64,000 bases of DNA from Anastatus disparis (Eukaryota; Arthropoda; Insecta; Hymenoptera; Eupelmidae). This document shows, in pieces, positions 11,225 to 21,529 of this stretch. Below the pieces are notes generated by a model. The model made no database searches and was not told the origin of the DNA. It was given only the letters and a program-made list of their open reading frames with translations. A program made the translations under genes and the position numbers. The first letter of the stretch is position 1, and every line of letters starts with the position of its first letter. Location of the stretch: the NCBI GenBank assembly GCA_017163975.1, contig JAFFSR010000248.1:2682501-2746500 (forward strand), read 5' to 3'.

Positions 11225-11360
11225 ATATTATATTTTTGGAAAAGTTGCGCAAAAAGTTGCGTCATTTTTGGCTCGATAAAGTGACACGAAAAGTTTTATA
11301 AAAAGTGACGCAAAAAGTGACACAAAAAGTGGCGCAAAATATTGCATCATAAGTTCCGCA
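11225..11360. repeat. Degenerate AAAAAGTGRCGC tandem repeat
   Basis: Roughly six copies of a 13-16 bp unit of the type AAAAAGTGACGC / AAAAAGTTGCG. No coding frame. Confidence 0.6.
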
Positions 11361-11479
11361 ATCATTTTCAGGAGGGTTGATTAAGACGTCATCGGACATA
11401 ATATATAAGTATGTAAATCTAGACTATATCGCCAGTCTATTCACTTCAATTCATTCATTAAATTAAAATATCATAAAAA

Positions 11480-11862
11480 CTGATGCTGATATTGCTTTTA
11501 TAATTAAAGAATTAATTTTTTGCATAAGACCAATAGTTTTATAAAAAAATAAAGAGAAAGCCGCATCTCGTATCAAGAAATACAATAATTTCTTTTATGG
11601 GAAAAAATTAATTTTATTGCTTCGTTTTCAAGAAAACCTTGAAAAACCGAATTGCTTAGCTCAATCTCGATGTTTTAAGTTTTTCAAGGTTTTCTTGAAA
11701 ACAAAATTATGAAATCAATTCTTTCTCATTAAAAGAAATATTACTTTTTGTGGTACAAAGTCCGGCTTTTTCTTAATTGTATGCAACAGCCATTAATTTT
11801 TGTAAACAATTAATTATTTGATTAGAAAAGATCAGAAATATGCGATCTACTTCCAACTGACA
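11480..11862. mobile_element. Palindromic MITE, family 1, degenerate ends
   Basis: Centre: TTTTCAAGAAAACCTTGAAAA on one arm, with its inverse near 11675-11700. The outer arms carry AAGCCGCATCTCGTAT-like and GATTAGAAAAG blocks. The inner sequence is shared with the MITEs at 41334-41722 and 41903-42266. The terminal TTAA-GAGCAGG motif of that family has decayed here, so the edges are approximate. Confidence 0.6.
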
Positions 11863-12020
11863 TTTTTGACGGAAATTACTTTTTTACATCATTCAAAAGT
11901 AGAAAAAACTCTGCATTTTTCTGCGTTTTTCTTTCATTTATTTGAATTATTGGTTTTTTAATAACAAGAGTTTAAAGCAGGATAAAATAGAGAAAAATAC
12001 CAGAATTCGCAAAAAAAACC

Positions 12021-12392
12021 TTAAGAGCAGGCCGGATTCGCTGTCCTTGTATAATTGAGTTTTTATTTTTTTTTCAGGTATTAATTTGTGTATCTGCAAA
12101 TTAAAGGTTTGGCGCAATAGATATTATTATAAATATTTATGTACAAAAAAAAAATTCTACCAATTTGTTTTTGAAAAAAGTAAGGAACGCTGAAGTAAAA
12201 GGTTATGTTTATAATATTTTTTCGTTCCTTATTTTCCTCAAAAACAAAACGGTAGAATTTTTCGTTCTTGTGCATAAATATTAATATTGATAATACCTAT
12301 TGCGCCTTCAATTTGCAGATGCACCGATTAATACTTGACTAAATAACAGAAAACTCAATTAGACAACAACAGCGAATCTGACCTGCTGTTAA
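12021..12392. mobile_element. Palindromic MITE, family 1, TTAA-flanked
   Basis: TTAA at 12021 and 12389 flanks ends GAGCAGGCCGGATTCGCTG and its inverse CAGCGAATCTGACCTGCTG. The interior folds back over most of its length (GCGCAATAGATATTATTATA against its inverse near 12280). It is 372 bp with no ORF. The ends match the 34981, 41334, 41903 and 44481 elements. Confidence 0.8.
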
Positions 12393-12394
12393 CT

Positions 12395-12865
12395 AAAATA
12401 AAAATGGGAAAAGATCTAAGATACGTCATTACTTCGCCAGGAAGAACAACCATAACTGCTCTTACAGTCTTTTTTATGGCAAAAGCATTGTGGAGAATCT
12501 TATAATACAAACTTTGGTTACAAACCTTGAGTGGAGTTACGGTCTTCTTGATAAGTATTATTACTTGACAAAAAAACTTCACTACACAAACTAATAGTTA
12601 TTATAATGCATGGCTTCTTTTTTGAATAATATTCAGCATCGTTCATAACCCTCAAAGACCGTTTCACAGAAAAACAAAAAAATTTTTTCGTATTAAATTT
12701 ATAGAAATATATATTTTTTCAATTTTCTCAAATTTTGTTCTAAAATAATAATTAACAATGTTTATGCTTTGAATGGCAGAATTAATAACTCACAAGACTG
12801 GCTAGTTTCACCATTTTCACCATTATAGATGGGTTTGGAAATTTATAATATATGAAAAATCATTA

Positions 12866-12928
<63 letters not shown>

Positions 12929-13000
12929 TATATTAATAATATCAATAAACGCACAGTAATAAAACATTGAGTAAGTTTTATAACAAAAAAATTTTAATAT
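12395..13000. other. A/T-rich gap with (TA)n at about 12871-12920
   Basis: Contains a TA dinucleotide tract of about 50 bp. No genes recognised. The minus frame at 12355-12582 begins inside the MITE. Confidence 0.5.
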
Positions 13001-13001
13001 T

Positions 13002-13120
13002 ATAAACCACGTGCCTTAAGCGGGGAGGGGCGGGGGTTAGGGGAAAATACCACAATGGGTTTCATGGGGGGATGGGGGGTGAAAATGCACTGAAAATCAA
13101 GCCACGTGGTTTGTGAACGT
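13002..13120. mobile_element. Short MITE with AAACCACGTG ends
   Basis: The left end ATAAACCACGTGCCTTAAG and right end AAGCCACGTGGTTTGTGAAC are inverse. The interior is strikingly G-rich (GGGGAGGGGCGGGGG and GGGGGGATGGGGGG) in an otherwise A/T-rich setting, so the strand could form G-quadruplexes. No target duplication was settled. Confidence 0.5.
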
Positions 13121-13757
13121 TCCCTAATGATAAATTCACTACATTTAAGGGATTGATCTTCATCTTTAAATCTAAAAAGACAAAAGCATTAACTCATATA
13201 ACTTTATTAGGATAAATAAATAATGGGTCTAAAAATATGAACTATAAAATATTCACATACTTACCTAAAAATTAGAAGATTAATTGTAGAAATAACTGTA
13301 GAACCTATTCGATATAGATTTATTTTAGAAACTTAATTATAAAAGATTAAGTGTTTTCAGTATTTAGTATTTAAAGTGAATGATTATTTCATTTCTCTGA
13401 AACTTCATTCGATAAGGATAAATTAGGTAAATTTTTTTTGTATTCCATAAGCGAGATTAACGTATTTTTAATGAGATATCTTCCTTTATCAATGTATAAA
13501 CAAGAAAATATACGTAAATAACTTCTGGTTTTGATAAGTAAACATAATATTGATATTTTCAATTTCGTAAGCTGTTGTATTTTAAATAATTAAATTGTAA
13601 TGTCGATTACAACACAAATACAAAATTAGATTGAATAAAATATTTATGCTTTTGTCTATAAAAAATCATATTTTTGCCTTTATTTATGGTTAGTGTGGCG
13701 ACAAAAATCTGCAAACAGACTGCCGGGAGTTTTTTGGGCCTGAAAAAAGATACAGAC
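13121..13757. other. A/T-rich gap, nothing recognised
   Basis: No support for genes or repeats. Confidence 0.4.
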
Positions 13758-14398
13758 TGTGACGTTCTCTCCTTATGGTGACATTAAAGTTTAAGTTTCT
13801 TCACTTCTCGTGTACCACGGGTTCACTCTCACAATGCCATGCGTGAAAAGCTTGCCGTCTAGTAACACGAGAGCAGCCTAATTAGAGTAAGAGGACTACA
13901 ATGTCACCAGTCGAATGCAATACCGAAAGGTTTATTGCAGAACGCTCTCTCTCTAATAAAATAATCTAATGTTAGTTTTCTGTTAAATGAAAATATAAAA
14001 AATACAGTTAAATTGAATATTCATTTAAGATAAAGATCATTGTACAAAAAGGATGAGACTCTAATAATAGGAAGGAGAGAGGTCAGCTCATTGGTTACGT
14101 CGCCTTCTGGATTACCCTTAGGGCGACGTGCTGGTCCCTGCCTAGATGGCTAGATCAAGCGAGGTTCGAGCTTGGGAGCAGAGAAGCACCCAAGTCTTGC
14201 TCGCGATCGAGAACAGAACGGAATCTAAGCTACATTCTTTTGCTTTGTATGTTCGAATTATCTTTCTTAAAATTTTATATTATATTTAATTATCAAATTC
14301 TATTTGATTTAATAATTAATTTTTGCTTCAAGGGAGTACTATCGGTAGGGAAATAAACATAGAGTTTTAGATGAAACTTGGCATAAAGGTTGATATGG
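13758..14398 (-). repeat. LTR-like repeat, left copy
   Basis: It begins TGTGACGTTCTCTCCTTATG and matches 26317-26629 in the same direction. Relative to that copy it carries about 300 extra bases (about 13800-14120), so one copy has a deletion. Shared blocks include AGATCAAGCGAGGTTCGAGC and GGGAGTACTATCGGTAGGG. The right copy abuts a tRNA-Lys-type primer site, so these are LTRs of a minus-strand element. Whether the two copies are the two ends of one element or independent fragments is not settled. Confidence 0.65.
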
Positions 14399-14851
14399 GT
14401 GTAAATAAGCCTTGGCTAAAATTTGAAAACGATTGCCTACCTTATAGTAGAGATATTGGTATTTTTAGTTCCATCACTTTTGACATGTAGTACGATGGAA
14501 AATCAGGTTATTATCATTTTCATTTCAAAAATTCTGTTTTATTAACATACAGATTTTAACGGAGATTTTTTTTATAAATAGAAAATCATTCGACAAACGT
14601 AAAACGCTTTTGAAACTTATCAGTTACTACTTTGGAGGATAAGAATCAATTAATATTCAAGCAAAGAAGGCGATTATTGCAAGAGAACATCTATAAAATA
14701 CGAAATTTAACAACACCGCAATATCGTAAATACAGACGATTATATTATATATACAATACTTCATTTCAAACATTAAATTACTTATTCATTATATATTTAT
14801 TTAAATTATATAATTACACGTTTATTTCTATATAATCAAAATTGGAACAAT

Positions 14852-16301
14852 TTACACATCTTTAGCTGACACCCAAGAATTGAATTTACTAGGATATCCG
14901 ACCCAACTTACAAAAAATTTTTCTCTACGGCCTGAACCACTTGTTTTTAATATTTTATCAATTTTATATTCGAAATTTCTTATATCTTTTAGAATAACGT
15001 TAAGGGGATGTGAAATGGACACTACACCTGTACTCGTGAATATTGATCTTTTCATTTTATTGCAAAATTTTCAGTAAAAAATGCATTAGCTTGTAGTATG
15101 TACCATAAAGATTATTCAGTTAAATTTTCAAATAAATTTATTCATTAGTTTTTAAGATATTTGGATTCCTGTACAAAATCGAAAAATTTTAATAAATAAT
15201 TTTGGAACCCAAAATTCTCGATTACTAATGAATGAATTAATTTGAAAATTTAACTAAATAATCATCATGGTACATACTACAAGCTAATGCATTTATTTTC
15301 TGGAAATTCAGCAATAAAATGGAAAGGAAGTTAATATCTATAAGTAGAGGTGTAGTGTCCATTTTACATCTCCTTAAGTTTCTCTTCGTGAAAAATACCG
15401 TCTATAGATTCACCATCGAGATCTTCTATTTTATACACAGGTGGTTTTCTATGTTTTAAGACTCTACTTATTTTAAATATTTCTTCCGACTAATTTGCTG
15501 GATAACCTTTTTCAAAGGTACCTTTGGTTCGACTAATACGAACAAAGTCACCTTCTGAGTATTTAGCTTCTCTATTAACTGTTTTATATCTAGAATCCAT
15601 ATTTTTCTTTGCAATATCTGCATTAAATATTGTCACTGCTGCAGGCCCCATCTTTATTGTTGAATGGTATGAGTTATTGTAATTATTCACAAGTTGAGGT
15701 AAAATATCTACGTAACGTTTAGAATTTTGATGTGTAAAATATCGCCACATTTTTTCCTTTAAGGTACGGTTAAATCTTTCGACAATAGCTGCTTTTACAT
15801 CGGGATTACGTGCAACACGATGTATAATATTATTCAATTTTAGAAATTTTTGCATTTTTTGTCCTATGAATTCTTTTCCCTTGTCAGTTTGAAACATTTT
15901 AGGAATTATTTTATATTTATTTGAAAGAATTTTTTCAAAGGCGTCGGTGACTTGTGAACATGATTTATCCTTCAAGGGTACCACCCATACATATTTGGTG
16001 AGAAGATCGATGACTGCTAGTGAGTATCAAAATCATCATTATAAGATTTTAAGGATTCTAGGTCAATTAAATCACCTTCCCATACAGAGTCCATTTCAGC
16101 AACATTGTAATGAAGACAAGGAAATTTTCTATGAACAGGTTTGTGTAATGTATAAGCATCTTGTGCTTGCAGCCACTTCTAGGTATTTTTTTTATCAACT
16201 ATATTTTTAGTTTTATTTACAAGTCGACGCGCTTCAGCATAACCAGCAGCATCATTAACGTCATAATATTTTTTGTTAAGTAATTGTTTATCAGGATCCA
16301 T
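14852..16301 (-). pseudogene. Polinton/Maverick integrase with chromodomain (broken)
   Basis: This retroviral-type DDE integrase of a Polinton inserts the element into the host genome. It starts at an ATG at 16301 (MDPDKQLLNKKYYDVNDAAG). In-frame stops occur at about 16181 and 16020 with a shift after them. The core at 15490-15984 has FQTDKGKEF (second catalytic Asp) and the ERFNRTLKEKMWR block (catalytic Glu region). The C-terminal part at 14852-15055 holds a chromodomain-like FFVSWVGYPSKFNSWV motif. A 378-bp MITE (15000-15377) splits it between FHEEKL and the chromodomain at a TTAA in the coding sequence. It is the last gene of a compact minus-strand cluster that starts with the ATPase. Confidence 0.85.
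15000..15377. mobile_element. Palindromic MITE, family 2, in Polinton integrase
   Basis: TTAA at 15000-15003 and 15374-15377 flanks ends GGGGATGTGAAATGGACACT and its inverse. The arms fold back almost throughout, for example ATGCATTAGCTTGTAGTATG and its inverse near 15275. A second copy of the family is at 23271-23653. Removing the insert and one TTAA rejoins the host integrase frame (…AAACTTAACGTT…, K-L-N-V), which directly proves the TTAA duplication. Confidence 0.88.
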
Positions 16302-16313
16302 GATTTTATTTAT

Positions 16314-17073
16314 TTAAAATGAAAAACTCAACCAGCCACCGCCCTTTTGCTCTGTTTCTATATTTCTTTTAACACGTTTCTTTCTGTTCAGAGTAGTCCA
16401 TGAATCATCGTCCCCACTGATCATTTCTTTATTAATTACTGTAGCATCGTCATATGTATCATTTTCTATTGACAAATTTTTATTTTTATGTTTAGGCATA
16501 GGTGTAGAAGTATGTCTTTTTGGATTATGTAATAACGAATTATTAAAACTTGTTTGTGGTGTTGCTAAAGACCTATTACTTTAATTTACTGCATGTTCAA
16601 ATTTTTGTCCTTCTTCATAAAAAGCTAAATTACCAATACATTCTAATGGTACACCTACATCTCGTAAAAACCAGGCAAAATGCTCACGACCTGTAGCTTT
16701 TACACCTTTCCTACTGCGGACAGCATCGTTAATCAAATCTACTATATAAGAACCTTCGAGAACAGCTCCATCTATTGAAACTAAATCGCGGTCATTCCAT
16801 GTAATTCTTGAAGAAATATTAGGACTTTTAAAAAATTGAACCATCAATTCAGCCTCACGTCTATATGTTACAGGTACAGATACTTTGACCATTTTGTACG
16901 CTCATCAGTTTCTTGCGAGTTTAAGATATCATTCATTTCTATGTCTAATCTTGTAAGATGACTGCCTGGTGTTTATACAGTATTTTTTTATCAGACTCAA
17001 CATTTTGTGACGAGACCTCGGGAACGTTTGTATGAAGAAGTTTTTGTATACTGTCTTGAGGCACTAAAACCAT
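16314..17073 (-). pseudogene. Conserved Polinton structural-region ORF (broken)
   Basis: Several minus-strand frames form one decayed ORF: start at 17073 (MVLVPQDSIQKLL), then after a frameshift PGSHLTRLDIEMNDILNS, then the 16581-16892 block with SYIVDLINDAVRSRKGVKATG, then a stop at 16581 and an acidic tail with DDDSWTT and a GGGWLSF end. From memory, insect Mavericks carry a protein with this SRLD...DIL, SxIVDLIND(V/A) and GW pattern between the core-like protein and the integrase; its function is not established. It probably acts in the virion or packaging part of the element. About 250 codons in total. Confidence 0.6.
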
Positions 17074-17097
17074 TTACGTGCATGCTGCATTTTTAAA

Positions 17098-17457
17098 TTA
17101 AGAACGAGTGGGGATAAGAGCGGATATTATAGTTCCTAATACAGGTGCAAGTAAAGCTGTTAAGAAACCATCACCTTTCCGTACGATTAGACATTTTTTG
17201 CTTTTCCACGATTTAGAGTCCCAATTGCTTTAATTTCTCAGAATTTTTTTATGTCTAACTAACTTTTGTTTTTGAAAAGGTGTTAAATGTATAGTACCTT
17301 TTAAAGTATTCAAAGCACCCTCACAAATACCTCTAACTATTTTACGATCAGCAAATTTTAAAATAGCTTTGCGTTGTTCATTATTTAAATGATAAAGGGC
17401 GTGTAAAGCATGTGCTATTTTGGGATCGAGCGATTTTTTTTATCTTACCGCAGCCAT
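17098..17457 (-). pseudogene. Polinton core/PX-like basic protein (two stops)
   Basis: A 120-codon minus-strand frame starts at the ATG 17457-17455, which overlaps the ATPase stop as TAATG. It has in-frame stops at codon 6 and in the middle, but no frameshift is needed. Features are an ALHALYHLNNEQR segment, a basic FQKQKLVRHKK stretch, and a C-terminal hydrophobic FLTALLAPVLGTIISALIP segment. This layout (basic RHKK region, then a GGFL...ALLAPLLG-like tail) is familiar from Polinton and adenovirus-like core or minor capsid proteins. Assignment is from the pattern and its position next to the packaging ATPase. Confidence 0.55.
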
Positions 17458-17876
17458 TATACACGTAACACTGAAAAATTATCACTCGTGACACCTCTCT
17501 TTATATCTCGTAGAACATAGTGCTGTTTATCATCAGGAAATATGTTAGTCCGTACTTTGCAGGTTTCCACTGTGCTTTGTTTTAAATCTAACAACAAATA
17601 ACCATGTGCTACATTTGTAGTATCGTAATAAGCCTCTTGTAAAAATTTTGAATTTTCTGGATAAACTTGACGCGCTAAATGTTGTATTTGTGCACGGTCT
17701 CTAGGATTTTTAAAAATTATAATATAGTTTGAATTTAATGAAATATCTCGCTGCTTACGACCTTGATGAAACAAATTCTGTGTAATAAAAATCACGCTTA
17801 TATTTTTATGGTGACTACCTTTTGTAAATAAATCAGCAACTACATTATTAGAAGATTCCCGCAAGACTTTTTTCAC
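17457..17876 (-). pseudogene. Polinton packaging ATPase, C-terminal part
   Basis: C-terminal portion of the FtsK/HerA-type packaging ATPase that loads Polinton DNA into a capsid. Visible motifs are VADLFTKGSHHKNISVIFITQNLF (given here in two pieces: VADLFTKG and SHHKNISVIFITQNLF), then SLNSNYIIIFKNPRDRAQI and LARQVYP. The strand IFITQN is the sensor-like strand after Walker B. Walker A and B are missing because the gene is cut at 17876, where BEL/Pao sequence begins. The remaining 139 codons are open, better preserved than the genes downstream. No major capsid protein, protease or DNA polymerase gene is found, so most of the Polinton is gone. Confidence 0.85.
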
Positions 17877-20286
17877 TGCTCGTCCGTCGTGAGGCGTTAA
17901 AAACTACCCTGAGCATATCGCCGTCACTTACGCTGCCAAATTCCATGATGAGGAAGGTGATTCATAGCCGAGTTATCGTCTCTCTGCTCCCGTACTGTGA
18001 GGATTCGCATGTGCCCCAGTCGAATGTAATCTTCCATAAATTGTCGATAACTTTCTGCAAACCTAGGATCGCACTGCATGCGCCGATAAATTGAAGCCAA
18101 AGCTGCACGGGCTGCCGTGAAGCTCTCACCCAGAAGAGAGAGGCCGTTAGTCTTGACGGGCAACAGGACGATGTACCGTCCGGTCTCATCTCTCCGGTGA
18201 CCTTCAGCGTAGAGTTGTTCACACTCTTCGTCGTCTGTCGATCTTCTTATTACAGTTGGGACTTCCTCGAGGGACCAAAATCGTTGGACAAGTTTGATGA
18301 GTTGATCATGGTATGATTCTACGTCAGCTCGCTGGAGAGTGGAGCAGCTGGTTATTACAAGGTTCTTGGATGCTGGCAAATTGTCTGGAAGTGATCCACT
18401 TATGACCCACCCAAATATTGTGTCTTGGGCGAGGAGATATCCTAGATGATGTAGTCCTGATAGAACAACTTGACTGTGCACATCAGCACCAAAGATAATA
18501 TCGACTTTACCTGGGTTCGCAAAGTCTGGGTCAGCCAATTCGAAATTGGTTTTAAGCTTGATCAAATCACTTGGAGGGGTGTTATTGGGTGTGATGATGC
18601 CAATACGCTGTAGTCCATAGACCTCAATAATCCATGACTGAGTTCTGGAGTGGTCATAGAGATAAATATGAGTGTGAATTCCCGCTAAGTCTGTTGGTGA
18701 TCCGAAGGTGCCAGCAACTCCGATGTCAATGCGCTCCAATTCAGTCCTAAGTCTTCGGGCGAGACTGAGGGTTATCAGCGTCACTTCTGAGCAAGGATCG
18801 AGTAATGCTCTGATTCTCTCTGTACGATACTTTCCATCTCCAACGATGACGGCAGCAGTTGGTAAGATAGCTAGTCAGGAGGATGCTATAGAGTTTCTCG
18901 TACCGGTTGAAGTCCCGTCCGTCCCTGTAGACTTAGCTGTAGAAGGAACTTCGTCATAGATCCGAGCCACCTTAGCTGGAGTGGTCTTGACAGAATGTTC
19001 ACCTGAACGCTTTTTCGGAGCTCCATGTAGAAGTGTATGATGTTGTTGTCCGCACGTTCTGCAAACGTTTAATGAAGGGCAAGTTTTCACTGCGCACTTA
19101 CCTTTAAGGCAGTTGTAAAACAGCCCAAAGCGATTGACGAGACGTCGTCGTTCTGTTGAGGTGAGACGTCTAAAGTTGTCACAATGACCTATATAATGCA
19201 TTCCTCCGCATGAAGCGCACTTCTTATTCATAGTGGTTGTTGTAAAAGTCTTGATTAGCCTTGAGCATGAGCGTCCACTGCTTAATGATTTGGTTTTCAT
19301 TTCTGCTGACGCAGACGACCGACTGACCTCAACTGATTTCAATGTTTGACAACGACCCTTCAGAAATGAAATGAGCTCTTCATATGACGGATAGGAGGGC
19401 TTATCAACTCCCATTTTCTTAGTGACTTCCTCCTTCCATGTGTAGTAGTAGAGTCCATGGTCAACGATGTCGCGGTGACGAACCACCCATCCTGTTGACC
19501 GACGGCTATTCCCAATGTTTGAAGTTAATTCCTATGGCGATCACAGTCGTCAATAAGTCGTTGAAGGCCTTGGGCTGATTCTTCCTTCAAAGGGAGGAGG
19601 CGGATAAGCGCTACCATGTGGTCCTTGATTGGTTGCCTCCGTTGGTCATACCGCAGCTCTAGTGCAGCCCAAGCATTCGCATAGTTGGTGTCTGTAATAG
19701 GAAATTTCTCTAGTGCCTTTTGGGCGTCACCGTTCACGTGAGTTTTCAAATAGTACGATTTTTCGACGTCTGAGAGGGTACGGTCTGCGTGAGTCGATGA
19801 ACGGAAAAGGTCCCTGAAGGATTCTTGCTCTTCTTGTCTGCTGTCGAACATAGGCAACTTGATCCTGTCAAGTCGAGCTGCTCCACGGGCTGGAGGGCTG
19901 TCTTCGAAAGTGGACTCATGCTGCTCTATTTGGATGTCGTAGAGTTGACCACGTACTGTAGTGTAACTCATTTCGGTGGTATTGTATTTGTTATCCACAA
20001 AGTAGCTGCTGGTTCGGGTTGCGTCTTGATTCACAAGTTCCACATGGTTGATGATAAAATCTGTCCAGTAACTTTCGAGAAGCTCAAGACGACTGGTAGC
20101 GAGGCCTAGTGTCCATTGATTTTGGGGCACATCCTTGATGGTCTGTGCCAACTGTTCAAAAGTCTCGGCCAAAGCAAGTTGCACTTTTTCAAGCTCCATT
20201 TGCGCGAGAAACCTTAGACAAGTTATAAGAAGTCTGCGAGAATTGATCACGCTACCAGAGATACCTCTTTCGTTGTTCGTGCGCAA
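17877..20286 (-). pseudogene. BEL/Pao gag-protease-RT (truncated, broken)
   Basis: Polyprotein of a BEL/Pao LTR retrotransposon, reading right to left. Gag is at 19525-20286 (MELEKVQLALAETFEQLAQT; IKLPMFDSRQEEQESFRDLF). Next come paired zinc knuckles at 18875-19486 (CASCGGMHYIGHC; KTCPSLNVCRTCGQQHH). The aspartic protease and start of the pol region lie at 17924-18784. Breaks are a stop and a shift at 19487-19524, a TGA at 18875, and a shift just before an RT-type RVVFNASRRTSS at the left end. The protease active site reads LLDPCSE where this family has DSGS, so it is likely inactive. Sequence ends abruptly at 17877 against the Polinton ATPase, so RT, RNase H, integrase and the 3' LTR are lost. 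Confidence 0.85.
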
Positions 20287-20693
20287 GACAGACTATTCTG
20301 ATGCGTAAGGTTTTGTCTACCTCAGTGTCGCACCGACTAGAGCTAGAGATAGATCTCTATTATTGCAGACCAGTGGCCGGGCAAGGGACCATTCACGCCG
20401 ATCGACCTATAATCGACGCGTCAAACTTTGAGTAGTCCAACTTTTACAGTCCAATTTCTTACCGAGTTCCCTTTAATGAAACGAGTTACACACGAAGACA
20501 CTCGATATGCTCATTTTGCGCGTCGACTGCCTGAGCCCACTGATGTAGTAGCGGGAAATTCACAGCGTCACGCTCAAAAGGACGCGCACGCACGCAATAG
20601 TGGAGAAAAAGGCGCGGGAAAAATCGCTTGCCCACGCGACCGATACACCGTACACTCTCACAACTCAGCCCCCAACAACCAACCACCGCCGGT

Positions 20694-20713
20694 AGATCCG
20701 GCTCGAAGGACCG
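20694..20713 (-). promoter_or_regulatory. BEL/Pao primer binding site (tRNA-Tyr-like)
   Basis: On the minus strand, GGTCCTTCGAGCCGGAT follows the LTR end AATTAACA after two bases. It is complementary to the 3' end of an insect tRNA-Tyr (CCGGCTCGAAGGACCA), with the leading TGG altered to TCGG. The untranslated leader 20287-20693 separates it from gag. Confidence 0.6.
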
Positions 20714-20714
20714 A

Positions 20715-21468
20715 TGTTAATTACAACAGGAAGATTGTGGTGGGAGTTAGCGGATAATAGTAAACAAGCGGTTTTGTAAACTAGATTTTATTCACTGACT
20801 CGAACACAATACAAAACTTCTTTAACTGAAACAAACTATTTCACTTAAGACAAAAGGTTACAAACAAAAAAGGAAAATTTCAATTAAGCTTGATTCAACT
20901 ATACTCGGAGATCCGCTCTCCTCTCGTGCTGGTTACTGACTGGGCGCCTACGCGCGAGTACACACACTAAACTCGCCGATGGGCGTCGGTTAGAGGCAGA
21001 GTGGGGAGGCGCATGTGCAATGAAGAGAAATTCTAACATTCTAGAATAAAGAGTTTGGAAATCTAGATTTACATATATATAAGCTAATATAAAGCACGCG
21101 ACCCGTTGTTAGCTAAAATAGTTCACGTCAGCTTATTCGTGCTAGTGTAATTTTAATATGAATTATTATAATTCTAATTTACAAAATTTACTGTTTAATG
21201 ATACCATAATTATTATGATTCATATACTTGAATAGCGAGCCACGTGGCAAAACTTATTCTTAAATAATAGCACGGCGCAGGCCTAATACTAACGCCACGT
21301 TAGCCGGACACGATCTGATTTGACTCGTGGCTTTCTTGCTCCTTGCGCGCGCACTGCTCGTCGGGTTATGTGCTTCTTTACGTAACTTGGACGAGTTATA
21401 TGACTAAGCGCATGTCATATTATTTCACCTAAGTGCGGAAGATTTGAACACGGTAAAATACCGTGACA
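20715..21468 (-). repeat. BEL/Pao 5' LTR, 754 bp
   Basis: On the minus strand it starts TGTCACGGTATTTTACCGTG, itself a short palindrome, and ends GTAATTAACA next to the primer site. It is GC-richer than its surroundings and contains CpG-rich stretches. The downstream partner LTR is not in the window. It is bordered on the right by a TA tract, which hides any target duplication. Confidence 0.7.
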
Positions 21469-21529
21469 ATATATATATATATATATATAATAATATTATC
21501 ACTAAAAATAAAGAGAAACTCACTATTAG

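Noticed and set aside
20428..20757. 109-codon plus frame
   Set aside because: Lies antisense to the BEL/Pao leader and LTR; no domain.
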